64,000 nucleotides of DNA from Roseburia_C sp031555935 (GTDB taxonomy: Bacteria; Bacillota; Clostridia; Lachnospirales; Lachnospiraceae). A program made the position numbers and the translations under genes. This document shows positions 25,450-35,200 of this stretch, piece by piece (position 1 is the first letter of the stretch; the number at the start of each line of letters is the position of its first letter). The stretch spans positions 5,308 through 69,307 of the forward strand of contig JAVBTX010000020.1 in the NCBI GenBank assembly GCA_031555935.1. Reading direction: 5' to 3'. The notes under the pieces were generated by a model. The model searched no databases. It saw only the letters and a list, made by a program, of their open reading frames with translations, and was not told where the DNA came from.

Positions 25450-26904
25450 TTATAATAATTCTGCACAAGGCAAGGTAAACCAAAATTCTACCCCATCCGC
25501 CAAATTCTCAACACCAAATTTTCCACCATGCATTGTTATAATACTCTTAACAATATATAGTCCCAGTCCGGCATGAGCAAGATTCGCTTCTAAATTATTC
25601 GCCTGTGCATTTTTCATATAAAATTCATTCCAGATTTTTTCCATTTCGTCGGAAGGTATCTGCTTGCCTTCGTTAAAGACACCTAATCTAATATTACCAT
25701 TACAGCTCTGTAGTGTGATGGCAATTCTGCCGCCAATTTCGGCATGTTCAAATGCATTCATAATGAAATTGTTAACCGCTTGCTCGATATACTCACTATC
25801 ACCACAAATATAACAATCACTGTCATAATCTATTTCTACTTTTATTTTCTTCTTGATAAACAAGCTGTCATATTTCATTACCAAATATTTTATTGTTTTT
25901 CTTAAATCAAATACCTTCTCTATAATGTTTTCCATCCGATGTTCCATGATGGTAGCGTCAAGCAATCCGCTAACCATTTCTGCCATCGTGTTTATTTCTT
26001 CCTGGATGGAATCCAAGTAGTATTGCCGATCTTCTTTACTGTCTATATATTCAAGCATTTCTGCCTGACTAGATATTACTGTTAAAGGGGTCTTTAGTTC
26101 ATGTGACATTTTTGCAATAAAATCTTTTCTGGCTTTTTCCATTCGTTCCTGCCGTATATTCTGATTTAAGAGTTGTTTTTTCCCTTCTTCCATCTGTCCA
26201 ATATACTGCTGCAACTGTGACGACATACTATTAATACTTTTTGCCAGATTATTAACCTCGTGGTATTCCCCATCCTCTTCGGCTTTTTCTTCAAAATCAC
26301 GCCTTGCAATTTTATCTGCTACGGCAGCCACATGTTCGATTGGCTTCGCTAAGCGTCGTGACAAGAAAATCATAATCAAGCTTCCGGTTAATACGGTAAG
26401 CATAAACATATAACCCAAAAATTTTATTGTTAAATCCATAGAAAAAAAGAAATTTGCCGCTCTGTCCTTAATGCAGACATAGTAGTCTTTGTTATTTTGC
26501 GTAATAATACCTAAAATCCTCGCCGATTCTACTAATTTACTATTACGCTCTATCACCGTTGGATTCTTGTCAAATACGTCTATTCTCATTTCAATGTTTT
26601 TATAGATGGTAGAGACTTCATCTGAGCGCGATGTATAAATAGCATTCATCTTGGCATCAGCAATCGTAAAATTTAGATTTTCTTTTTCATACCCAGTAAA
26701 CATCGTGTAATCTTCTTCGACCAGGTTCGTTAAATCCAATTCCTTGATGTCGCTATATGCTTCTAAAATTTGATTTTTCTTCAGATGATTATAATAGGAT
26801 GGTAAAAATATACTATAAAGCAACATGCTCCCACCCATTACAATTGCAAGAAATATCCATTGAATCAATACCATTCTTATACTAATCTTCTTAAGCATCT
26901 TCAT
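25450..26904 (-). CDS. Membrane sensor histidine kinase (HAMP, HisKA, HATPase)
   Basis: The frame is open from 26931, but the ATG at 26904 (MKMLKKIS) is preferred because it overlaps the regulator's end by only 14 bases. Counting from there, residues about 10-35 and 165-190 are transmembrane helices around an extracellular sensor of roughly 130 residues. Then come a HAMP region, the phospho-acceptor histidine in KMSHELKTPLTVISS, the N box NNFIMNAFEH and the G box GLGLYIVKSI. It phosphorylates the OmpR-type partner encoded just upstream. The signal is unknown. Its place before the giant surface gene suggests it controls that gene. Confidence 0.9.
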   Translation of the reverse strand: MKMLKKISIRMVLIQWIFLAIVMGGSMLLYSIFLPSYYNHLKKNQILEAYSDIKELDLTNLVEEDYTMFTGYEKENLNFTIADAKMNAIYTSRSDEVSTIYKNIEMRIDVFDKNPTVIERNSKLVESARILGIITQNNKDYYVCIKDRAANFFFSMDLTIKFLGYMFMLTVLTGSLIMIFLSRRLAKPIEHVAAVADKIARRDFEEKAEEDGEYHEVNNLAKSINSMSSQLQQYIGQMEEGKKQLLNQNIRQERMEKARKDFIAKMSHELKTPLTVISSQAEMLEYIDSKEDRQYYLDSIQEEINTMAEMVSGLLDATIMEHRMENIIEKVFDLRKTIKYLVMKYDSLFIKKKIKVEIDYDSDCYICGDSEYIEQAVNNFIMNAFEHAEIGGRIAITLQSCNGNIRLGVFNEGKQIPSDEMEKIWNEFYMKNAQANNLEANLAHAGLGLYIVKSIITMHGGKFGVENLADGVEFWFTLPCAELL

Positions 26905-27571
26905 TACCTTCAAATATGTAGCCAATACCATAAATGGTTCTTATACATGATACGCCATCTAATTTTTTTCTTAGCTGTTTCACAACGGTATCTACTGTTC
27001 TGGTTTCACCAATATAGTCATATCCCCAAATATTTTCTATAATTATGTCTCTGGTCAGAACCTGCCCTTTGTTTTGTAATAAAAATTGAAGCACTTCAAA
27101 TTCCTTTGGTGTCATTTCAATATATCTTTCCTTGAAATAAACCTTTTTTCCCCTTTTATCTATCCGAATCACTCCATCACATAAAAACTCCGATTCGTTA
27201 CATGAGCGCTTAAGGATAGCCTCCATATGCGCCTTTACAAGTGAAAGAGCATATGGTTTTGCAATATAATCATCTGCACCATAGGAAAAACTTTGAAGCT
27301 GATTCTCCACGGAGGATTTCGCCGACAACATAATAACCGGTGTATTTGAACTTTTCCTGACCTCTTTCAAAATCTCATTTCCATCCGCAAATGGAAGCAT
27401 AATGTCCAATAATACCAAATCGATCTCTGAGCGGAATTCGCGAAACTTTTGCATCCCCTTAAATCCGTCTTCCGCTACTATCACATTATAGTTGTTCATT
27501 ACAAGATAGTCAGTTAAAGTTTTCAAAATTTTTATTTCGTCTTCAACAATTAACACCGTATGTTTGTGCAT
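26891..27571 (-). CDS. OmpR/PhoB-family response regulator
   Basis: The 226-aa protein has a receiver domain with VEDE (10-13), the phospho-acceptor in LVLLDIMLPFADG (about residue 54) and the lysine in DDYIAKPYA. A C-terminal winged helix (about 130-226) carries MTPKEFEVLQFLL and TVDTVVKQLRKKL. It forms an operon with the kinase (14-bp overlap). The ribosome site AAGGAT lies rather far (13 bases) from the ATG, hinting at weak initiation. Regulators of this family bind direct repeats about 11 bp apart, the spacing of the GTTTGTG boxes at 910-943 and 15662-15695. Confidence 0.92.
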   Translation of the reverse strand: MHKHTVLIVEDEIKILKTLTDYLVMNNYNVIVAEDGFKGMQKFREFRSEIDLVLLDIMLPFADGNEILKEVRKSSNTPVIMLSAKSSVENQLQSFSYGADDYIAKPYALSLVKAHMEAILKRSCNESEFLCDGVIRIDKRGKKVYFKERYIEMTPKEFEVLQFLLQNKGQVLTRDIIIENIWGYDYIGETRTVDTVVKQLRKKLDGVSCIRTIYGIGYIFEGNEDA

Positions 27572-27772
27572 TTTTTGCTAATCATCCTTATTCTGTAGTA
27601 TTTTTTCCTTCGTAATTCACTCCCTTCTTCATTATGTATGATTTGTATTCTTTTTTCAAATCTTTTTCCGCTCTTGGTTCCCCCTTTCCATTGTCCTTCT
27701 TTCCACCTTTATTATTTTATAGACCTCACAAATCTATTTTATTTTAGAAATGTGATGGAAATTTGTGATTAT
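27572..27772 (-). promoter_or_regulatory. Leader region of the OmpR/HisKA operon
   Basis: Noncoding. On the minus strand the transcript side is strikingly purine-rich (pyrimidine-rich on the plus strand, about 27580-27715). An 8-bp inverted repeat, TCACAAAT at 27726-27733 and ATTTGTGA at 27761-27768, lies upstream and may be a regulator site. No clear -35/-10 pair is seen. Confidence 0.3.
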
Positions 27773-27821
27773 AAAAAATGCCATAATCTCTGATGTAAAT
27801 GAGATTATGGCATTTCCTTAT
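27773..27821 (-). terminator. Terminator of the ABC exporter operon, copy A of a 49-bp repeat
   Basis: A 13-bp perfect stem (ATGCCATAATCTC / GAGATTATGGCAT) with a 10-base loop and TTTTT on the minus strand. It is identical to 31064-31112 except for one loop base. Confidence 0.9.
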
Positions 27822-27830
27822 TCTTGATAT

Positions 27831-29432
27831 TTAGTTCATATCTCTCTTTCGATAATAGATGAACCCTGCTGCCGTCAGCACCACTGCCAACGCAGTCATA
27901 ATTCCCAGCTCCCCATAATTGATTTCTTCCATCGGCAGCTGCGGAATATTGCCAAACGGCGACAGCACCTTCAGCCACTCTGGCATTTGTAAAATATTTC
28001 CCAGATATACCACAAAGAAGGACATGCCCAAATACACCCAGCCAAATCCGGTCCATTCCGGCAAAACACCGAGCAATAGCACTTCCATTCCAAGCATGAA
28101 CCAGACCGCTGGCAGATAGACCATCATTGCCTTTAAAATCGAGCCAAATGCAATCGGTTCAGTCAGAACATAATAACTGGCAACCCACAAGCCCAGTACA
28201 CTAAGAAACAGCAGCACAATACTGCTTAGTAATGCAATTACAAAATATCCACCTAACAGCTTTGTCCGCGATACACTCCGACTTAAGATATGTTCCGTAT
28301 GATTGCGTTTTTCTTCGCTGCGCAATTTCAGCAGGAAGGATAACACCGGAATGGTCGCCATCATCGCCATTACTGACATTAACATGGTGATAAATAGTTC
28401 GGTCATCGTATACGTCGAATCCGGCGGAAACATTTGTAACAGCAATTCATTGCCATCGATAAATGCTTCCAAATCGCCCATCACCGAACCATAAGCCGCG
28501 CCTAATACAAATACACCGATTGCCCAAGTGATAATGGTACCCTTTAGCAGTCTTACCGAAAGTCCGAGCGGAGATTTTAGAAATACCGACGCATAGCTTC
28601 TGCCGGGCCGCGCTGGTAAAAATCCCTGCCCCATATCACGAATTGAATTTAAATAATATGCCATTGCCGTAAGAACTAATGTAATCAATAATACCATCCA
28701 AACCGGCCACCAATAATTATTGACATAGACCTCACTTCTTAGGATTAATCCCAGCGGCGAAATCCGTGCCAGCGTTTCGTTACTAATATCGCCGATGGCC
28801 CGCAGCATATATAAAATCAAAAGCATACTAATAGATATACTGGTGGTGGTTCTTCCACTAGAAGATAACTGGGCGAACAGGGCGGTCAGGGCGGCAAAAA
28901 ACAGTCCAGATACCCCGATTGCAACACCATAGAGCATGGAACCGCCCCAATCCATCGATTCTATTCCAAGTGCGCCAAGCGACACTCCTGTCAGAATTGC
29001 CAACGCGCCATTTATCAGCAATGCCACAATCATGGCTGCACTTAAGTTCGATAGTCTGCCCACTGGCAACGAGCGTATTACTTCGATGCGACCGCGTTCT
29101 TCATCACGTCTGGTATGACGTACAATCAGAAAAACATTCATAATTGCCACTGCCAAAATAGTAAACAGAAACATTTCATTTCCCATCATCGCCCCAACAT
29201 GATAATCTGCGGCACCATAAACCGGACCACACATTGCTATCATCGCGGGATTCTCCATTGTCATTGCCATGCCGATACGGTCGGCATCACTTGAATACAT
29301 TTCCTGAAATGCCACCCCGACCACAGCCGTGATTCCAATCAAGGATAGTAGCCATATCACGGACATCATCCGCTCCCGGCGCAGGATTAAACGAACCAGC
29401 CGAAGACAATTTTTATTTAGCCGTTTTAACAC
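27831..29432 (-). CDS. ABC transporter permease, large 12-helix type
   Basis: About 533 aa with around twelve transmembrane helices in two halves. It includes the cytoplasmic segment HTRRDEERGRIEVIRSLPVG, typical of permeases in drug and polyketide exporters of Firmicutes and Actinobacteria. The start is taken as GTG at 29432, because AGGAGGTGAG lies just before it; the frame is open to an ATG at 29453. It overlaps the ATPase gene by 20 bp and pairs with it. Substrate unknown; a toxic amphiphile is likely, given the TetR control. Confidence 0.85.
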   Translation of the reverse strand: MLKRLNKNCLRLVRLILRRERMMSVIWLLSLIGITAVVGVAFQEMYSSDADRIGMAMTMENPAMIAMCGPVYGAADYHVGAMMGNEMFLFTILAVAIMNVFLIVRHTRRDEERGRIEVIRSLPVGRLSNLSAAMIVALLINGALAILTGVSLGALGIESMDWGGSMLYGVAIGVSGLFFAALTALFAQLSSSGRTTTSISISMLLILYMLRAIGDISNETLARISPLGLILRSEVYVNNYWWPVWMVLLITLVLTAMAYYLNSIRDMGQGFLPARPGRSYASVFLKSPLGLSVRLLKGTIITWAIGVFVLGAAYGSVMGDLEAFIDGNELLLQMFPPDSTYTMTELFITMLMSVMAMMATIPVLSFLLKLRSEEKRNHTEHILSRSVSRTKLLGGYFVIALLSSIVLLFLSVLGLWVASYYVLTEPIAFGSILKAMMVYLPAVWFMLGMEVLLLGVLPEWTGFGWVYLGMSFFVVYLGNILQMPEWLKVLSPFGNIPQLPMEEINYGELGIMTALAVVLTAAGFIYYRKRDMN

Positions 29433-30324
29433 CCTGCTCACCTCCTGTTCCATTATAATGTGTCATAAACAGTTCCTCCAAGGTCGGCGGTGTACTCTCC
29501 AATTTTGTCACCCCAAATTTTCCCAGATAGGAGATGACTTCCGGCAGCTTGGTCGAATCCACTTGGAATGAAAGATGATTTTTTTCCCCCTGAATGTCAC
29601 TAATGCCGGCAAGTTCAGACAATCCATGCACCGGTTCGTTCGTTTGAATGGCCATCTTGAGACGGGTTAAATGACGCAGCTCCTCTAGCGTTCCCGTCTC
29701 AATCATTTTCCCTTCCCGAATGATTCCAACACGGTCACAAAGCTGTTCCACCTCAGATAAAATATGACTGGATAGGAAAATTGTCTTGCCCTTTTCCTTC
29801 TGCTCTCTGACACATTCTTGAAACACTTTTTCCATCAATGGGTCTAGGCCGGAGGTCGGTTCATCTAAAATATACAAATCCGCTTCCGCAGAAAAGGCTG
29901 CCACGAGCGCTACCTTTTGGCGATTGCCTTTGGAGTAAGTCCGGCATTTCTTGGATGGGTCAAAATCAAACATTTCAACTAATCTCTCACGGTAATTTTT
30001 ATTATCCCCGCCACGCAGGCTGACAAATAAATCAATGACCTCGCCGCCAGTCAAATTCGACCACAGATTCACGTCCCCTGGCACATACGCAATCCGACTG
30101 TGAATATCAACGGCATCACGCCATGCATCTTTGCCAAACACTTTGGCACTGCCGCCATTTGCCTGAATAATTCCAAGCAGTGTCCGAATCGTGGTCGTTT
30201 TGCCAGCACCATTCGGTCCGATAAAGCCAAATACCTCACCCTCCTTAACCGCCAGGTTGACGCCGTCTAAGGCATTAAATTTTCCATATTTTTTTACCAA
30301 ATCCTGTGTCTCTATTACCAACAT
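29413..30324 (-). CDS. ABC transporter ATP-binding protein of the TetR-linked exporter
   Basis: The 303-aa protein has Walker A GPNGAGKTTT (about 36-45), the signature YSKGNRQK, Walker B DLYILDEPTSGLDP and the switch histidine in FLSSHILSE. The last 80 residues are an extension common in drug exporter ATPases. It drives the permease encoded downstream. A GAGGAG ribosome site precedes the ATG, 20 bp after the TetR stop. Confidence 0.93.
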   Translation of the reverse strand: MLVIETQDLVKKYGKFNALDGVNLAVKEGEVFGFIGPNGAGKTTTIRTLLGIIQANGGSAKVFGKDAWRDAVDIHSRIAYVPGDVNLWSNLTGGEVIDLFVSLRGGDNKNYRERLVEMFDFDPSKKCRTYSKGNRQKVALVAAFSAEADLYILDEPTSGLDPLMEKVFQECVREQKEKGKTIFLSSHILSEVEQLCDRVGIIREGKMIETGTLEELRHLTRLKMAIQTNEPVHGLSELAGISDIQGEKNHLSFQVDSTKLPEVISYLGKFGVTKLESTPPTLEELFMTHYNGTGGEQGVKTAK

Positions 30325-30344
30325 ATTGGTCTCCTCTCTTACCC

Positions 30345-30989
30345 TCAGATATTCTGCGGGTTATAAAACACTTTTCTTAAATCTTCTAAGAACACATCAA
30401 ATTCATCCCAGTAGACCTGTAAATCCACCTTGGTCCAATCCATCATTTTAAACTGCTCGGTCAATTCCCTTTCATATCCGCCGATGCAGCGAATGATTAA
30501 TTTCATCACCCGCTCCTTGGGAAGATCGGTGCGAAACAATGATGTATCAATATTGTTATAAATCCTGCTCATTCCGGTTTCTCGCCAATCCTTCATCTTG
30601 TGCATCGCTTCCGCGGAAAGTTTATCCTCGTCACCGTGTAAATATATATTGCCCAAAAATTCAAACAGATAGCGATGCTGATGAAGTGCTTGAAGCTTGA
30701 TTCGACTTGCCAGATAATACTTTTTAATAAAATCAGATTCCGCTTCATCAATTAGCTCAAAAAAATTGGTCTGCAAATATTCGATGCCAATGTCTACCAA
30801 ATCCTCAAACAATTCCTGCTTATTATTAAAGTAGTAGAATAACATTCCCTTGCTGATTTCTGCTTTTTTGATAATGCGATTGGTACTTGCCTTGGTATAA
30901 CCTTGGCTCGAAAATTCCTCATATGCGGCATTTAATATCCGCTGCTGTTTCGCCTCCTCTATACTTTTGAAAATTTCATTCAAGCTCAC
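30345..30989 (-). CDS. TetR/AcrR-family repressor
   Basis: The 214-aa protein starts with GTG (30987-30989) after AAAGGAGACGG. Residues 14-60 form the TetR helix-turn-helix (ILNAAYEEFSSQGYTKAST, then ISKGMLFYYFNNKQELF). The remainder is the helical ligand-binding and dimer domain. It is the first gene of the operon with the exporter and very likely represses its own promoter through two palindromes at 31002-31057, being released by an exported compound. Confidence 0.93.
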   Translation of the reverse strand: MSLNEIFKSIEEAKQQRILNAAYEEFSSQGYTKASTNRIIKKAEISKGMLFYYFNNKQELFEDLVDIGIEYLQTNFFELIDEAESDFIKKYYLASRIKLQALHQHRYLFEFLGNIYLHGDEDKLSAEAMHKMKDWRETGMSRIYNNIDTSLFRTDLPKERVMKLIIRCIGGYERELTEQFKMMDWTKVDLQVYWDEFDVFLEDLRKVFYNPQNI

Positions 30990-31001
30990 CGTCTCCTTTC
31001 A

Positions 31002-31057
31002 TTGACCACAGTGGTCGATAAGTGGATTATACCACCATTGACCACTGTGGTCAATGG
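31002..31057 (-). promoter_or_regulatory. TetR operon promoter with two palindromic operators
   Basis: Minus-strand TTGACC (31049-31054), a 17-bp spacer and a perfect TATAAT (31026-31031). Operator O2 (31035-31057) is a 23-bp palindrome symmetric around T31046 that covers the -35. Operator O1 (31004-31016, GACCACAGTGGTC) covers the start-site region. The centres are 36 bp apart, so two dimers on the same face would block polymerase from both sides. Confidence 0.85.
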
Positions 31058-31063
31058 TTATTC

Positions 31064-31112
31064 AAAAAATGCCATAATCTCTGATGCAAATGAGATTATG
31101 GCATTTCCTTAT
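31064..31112 (-). terminator. Terminator of the Rpn-family gene, copy B of the 49-bp repeat
   Basis: Same 13-bp stem and T-run as 27773-27821, with a single base difference in the loop. It sits 26 bases after the Rpn stop codon. Confidence 0.9.
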
Positions 31113-31137
31113 CCTTAGTTATTCAGTTAATTCTTTA

Positions 31138-32010
31138 CTACTTTTGTAAATCCGCTTTTTTAATATAATTCTCTGCTTCTTCTTTCGTTACTCCAAACCG
31201 TTTCTCCAGCTTCTGAATGATTCTATGCTGAGGAATATTTTCTTCTCGATTATCCAGTATCATGGCAATAATTCCCTGTTCTTTACCCTGTTGCTTACCG
31301 TTTTCAATTCCAATTTCCAGAATGTTCATCTCTATCGCCTCCCATTCCTCTGATGAACGTACTTCTTGCACAATACGATCCAACTCGATGATTCGGTCAT
31401 CTTTTTTAATAATGTTTGGATTTGTTATGTTTGTCTCTTTCATATATTGTAACAAACTTATCAGCTCTGGTGAACCATTTTTGCTCGACATATTTAAAAA
31501 TATTTTCTTAGTCCCATCCTCTAATCGTAAATCCGGCAATTCTTCACAACACTCTGAAAATGTATATTTTGCACAATCTCTACCAAATATATCTTCTTGT
31601 GTGATAAAAATTATTATCGTTGCCGGCAGATTTCGGTACTTGGTCTTTTTGCCTGATTTTAATATTGGGCTATCCATTACTCCCTGATAAAATCTTGCCC
31701 GCCGCGGAAGATTTTCATGGCTACTGTCATTTTGCATCTCCATATCAAATTGACGGTTAGTTATATCTAGTGCCCAGGCATCCAAACGAATTGCCCTTTT
31801 TCCTGATTTGTTCATTACTACCTGCTCAACTTTTACTTCCGTTAATTCAATATCTGGCTCATCCATAATGATACTTAAAACATTCTGATATGCAGTCTTA
31901 TTATTCATAACAGACAAAAAGAGTGCAAAATCACTAAGGTTTACCTGTAAATCATCCGGCAGCAAGCTACGCATTTGTGTCATTTTTTCTTGTTCATTTT
32001 TCATAGGCAA
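31138..32010 (-). CDS. Rpn-family PD-(D/E)XK nuclease/transposase-like protein
   Basis: The 290-aa protein matches the Rpn/PDDEXK_2 type. Residues around 75-95 carry the nuclease core RLDAWALD and FDMEMQN (D and ExQ ligands), followed by RARFYQGVMDSPILKSGKKT and YRNLPATIIIFIT, and a charged coil with the usual EIGIENGKQQGKEQG run near residue 250. Members promote recombination and cut DNA weakly in vitro; in gut Clostridia they occur in many copies as selfish or defence-like genes. A hairpin-rich leader precedes it. AAAGGAAAT is the ribosome site. Confidence 0.88.
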   Translation of the reverse strand: MPMKNEQEKMTQMRSLLPDDLQVNLSDFALFLSVMNNKTAYQNVLSIIMDEPDIELTEVKVEQVVMNKSGKRAIRLDAWALDITNRQFDMEMQNDSSHENLPRRARFYQGVMDSPILKSGKKTKYRNLPATIIIFITQEDIFGRDCAKYTFSECCEELPDLRLEDGTKKIFLNMSSKNGSPELISLLQYMKETNITNPNIIKKDDRIIELDRIVQEVRSSEEWEAIEMNILEIGIENGKQQGKEQGIIAMILDNREENIPQHRIIQKLEKRFGVTKEEAENYIKKADLQK

Positions 32011-32047
32011 TATTTCCTTTCTGTATAAGCAGGAAAAACTTGCCGAT

Positions 32048-32134
32048 GCACTTCCTCCTGCTGTCTTTAGTTGCGAAGCAAGGAGTCCTACGGAATTATT
32101 CCGTCTGATGCTGTCACTATGACAGCAAAGAAGT
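32048..32134 (-). ncRNA. Candidate structured RNA or palindrome cluster upstream of the Rpn gene
   Basis: Three local hairpins are packed in 90 bases: TTGC-GAA-GCAA (32071-32081), ACGGAA-TTA-TTCCGT (32090-32104) and TGCTGTC-actat-GACAGCA (32109-32127). TGCTGTC also occurs at 32059-32065 and could pair with the same GACAGCA, together with ACTTC (32050-32054) and GAAGT (32130-32134), closing a multibranched structure. The two folds exclude each other. Whether it is transcribed or is a mobile-element end is not known. Confidence 0.4.
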
Positions 32135-32208
32135 TAGAATCTTAGATTTTTAGAAATCATTGCTTAATATTTATTATATCACCGGAACAAAAAAAAGCAA
32201 TAAAAAAA

Positions 32209-32245
32209 AGAAATCCCCACCGTTTATTCTACTTTAGGAATTTCT
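32209..32245 (-). terminator. Terminator of carAB
   Basis: AGAAATCCC (32209-32217) pairs with GGAATTTCT (32237-32245), one mismatch, followed on the minus strand by a run of eight T. Confidence 0.8.
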
Positions 32246-32262
32246 CTTTTCTTTGGCGTATG

Positions 32263-35200
32263 CTATTTTGTTGTTACCGTTGCTATATCAATCAGATTCA
32301 ATTCTTCCTCGGCATGTTCTAAGCTAGTTGCTAAAGCATTGGCCGTATCCATTGCCGTGATACAATATACACCCGTCTCTATCGCATTTCGGCGAATCAA
32401 GAATCCGTCACGGTTCTTATCACCATTTCCCTGCGTTGGGGTATCAATCACCAAATCAATTTTATGACCTAGAATCAAGTCCATGACGTTTGGTGATTCC
32501 TGAGTTATCTTATTGACACGGAGGGCATCGACACCATGCGCCTGCAAATATTTGGCCGTGCTTCTGGTCGCGTAGATTTTATAACCCAGCTTCACAAAAC
32601 GTCTGGCTACCTCAACCGCTTCTGGTTTGTCGGCATCCTTGACCGTCATTATCATCTGTTTGTGTTTTGGCAATTGCACGCCTGCGCCTAAGAAGGCTTT
32701 GTAAAGTGCCTCATTAAATGTCTTACCAATGCCAAGGCACTCGCCGGTCGATTTCATTTCCGGTCCTAAACTGATTTCAGCACCGCGAATTTTTTCAAAG
32801 GAAAATACTGGCATCTTGATAGCAATGTAATCTGCTTCCGGCTGCAAGCCCGGCTCATAGCCTAAGTCACGAATAGTATTACCAATCATTACCTTAGTCG
32901 CCAAATCAACAATTGGGATTCCGGTTACCTTACTAATATATGGTACAGTCCGTGAGGAACGAGGATTGACCTCAATCACATAGACTTCCTCATCGATAAC
33001 AATAAACTGAATATTAATTAATCCGACAACATGAAGGGCTTTTGCCAGCCTTCTGGTATACTCGGTTAATTTTTCTTTGACCACTGCATTAATCGTTGGT
33101 GCCGGATAGACGGAAATACTATCACCGGAATGCACTCCGGTCCGCTCAATATGCTCCATAATGCCCGGAATTAAGATATCATTGCCGTCACAGACAGCAT
33201 CGACCTCGATTTCTTTTCCCTGCAAATATTTATCAACGAGGATTGGATGGTCCTGCGCAATGCGGTTGATGATACCAATAAATTCTTCCATTTCATCATC
33301 GTTAAAAGCAATCTTCATGCCCTGTCCACCAAGTACATAGGAGGGACGCACCAGCACCGGATAGCCCAGCTTGTTCGCTATCACTTTCGCTTCTTCGGCA
33401 GTATATACGGTTCCGCCAGCGGCGCGCGGAATCTCGGTTTCTTCTAATATTTTATCAAATAATTCACGGTCTTCGGCGGCATCCACATCCTCTGCCTTCG
33501 TTCCCAAAATCGGGACACCCATTTGCATTAAGCTTTCGGTTAACTTAATCGCGGTCTGACCGCCAAACTGCACCACGGCTCCGTCTGGTTTCTCGATATT
33601 GACAATGCTCTCGACATCCTCTGGGGTCAATGGTTCAAAGTAAAGCTTGTCAGCAATATCAAAATCGGTCGATACCGTCTCGGGATTGTTGTTAATGATG
33701 ATCGTCTCATAGCCCTCTTTGGAAAATGCCCAGGTGCTGTGAACACTACAATAATCAAACTCAATTCCCTGCCCAATTCGAATTGGTCCGGAACCAAGAA
33801 CTAAAATTTTCTTGCGCTCGTTTGTCTCTACCGCTTCATTTTCACTGCCAAATACCGAGTAGTAATATGGGGTTGAAGCTTCAAACTCAGCCGCACAGGT
33901 ATCTACCATTTTATAAGCGGCAACGATGTCGTTTTGATACCGCATTGCTTTGATTTCTGCCTCACTCCTGCCGGTTAATTTTGCAATGACATTGTCTGGA
34001 TATTCGAGCCGCTTTGCTTCTTTTAAAAGCTCCACCGTCAGTTCTTCGTTTTTTAACTGCTGCTCCATCTCAACGAGAATCGCAATCTTATCAATAAACC
34101 ATCTGTCTACCTTGGTGATACGATGAATCTCATCGTAGCCAAAGCCGCGGCGCAATGCTTCGGCAATGGCAAAGATTCTGCGGTCATCAACCACATAAAG
34201 CTCCATATTTAGTTCTGCATCGCTCATTTTGTCAAAGTCATAGGCAATGAGAGAATCGACGTGCTGCTCCAAGGAACGAATTGCTTTCATCAATGCACCT
34301 TCGAAGTTATTACAGATACTCATCACCTCACCGGTTGCCTTCATCTGGGTAGTCAGCGTCCGTTTCGCGGTAATAAATTTATCAAATGGCAGCCGCGGTA
34401 TTTTGACCACACAGTAATCTAGCATTGGCTCAAAGCTGGCGTAGGTCTTGCCGGTAATCGCATTTTTAATTTCGTCTAAAGTATATCCGAGCGCGATTTT
34501 GGCTGCTACCTTAGCAATCGGATAGCCAGTTGCCTTGGATGCAAGTGCCGAGGAACGGCTGACCCGCGGATTTACCTCAATGACACAGTATTCAAAGCTC
34601 GTTGGATGCAGCGCATACTGCACGTTACAGCCACCAGTAATATTTAGTTCGGAGATAATATTTAAAGCTGATGTTCGTAGCATCTGATATTCTTTATCAC
34701 CCAAGGTCTGGGATGGTGCAACTACGATGGAATCACCGGTATGTACTCCGACCGGGTCGATATTCTCCATATTACAAACGGTGATGCAGTTACCATTCGC
34801 ATCACGCATTACTTCGTATTCGACCTCTTTCCAGCCAGCAATGCAACGCTCTACTAATACTTCTCCAACCCGGCTAAGGCGCAGTCCGTTGGTTAAAATA
34901 TCAATCAGCTCGGTTTCATTATTTGCGATTCCGCCGCCGCTGCCGCCTAAGGTATAGGCCGGACGCAGTACGATTGGATAGCCGATGGTGTTGGTGAATT
35001 TAATGCCGTCTTCGACATTCGTCACCACCAAGGAGGATGCACATGGCTCACCGATTTTTTCCATCGTATCTTTAAACTCCTGACGGTCTTCGGCCTTACG
35101 GATGGTTTCCACAGTGGTTCCAATTAAGTTGATGCCATATTTTGCTAAAATGCCGGTTTCTTCTAATTCCATGCCCAGATTCAAACCAGCCTGACCACCG

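Noticed and set aside
27773..31112. The two 49-bp repeats as inverted ends of a transposon carrying the TetR-ABC operon
   Set aside because: They are direct, not inverted, each is a self-complementary terminator, and no transposase lies between them; the Rpn gene is outside the pair.
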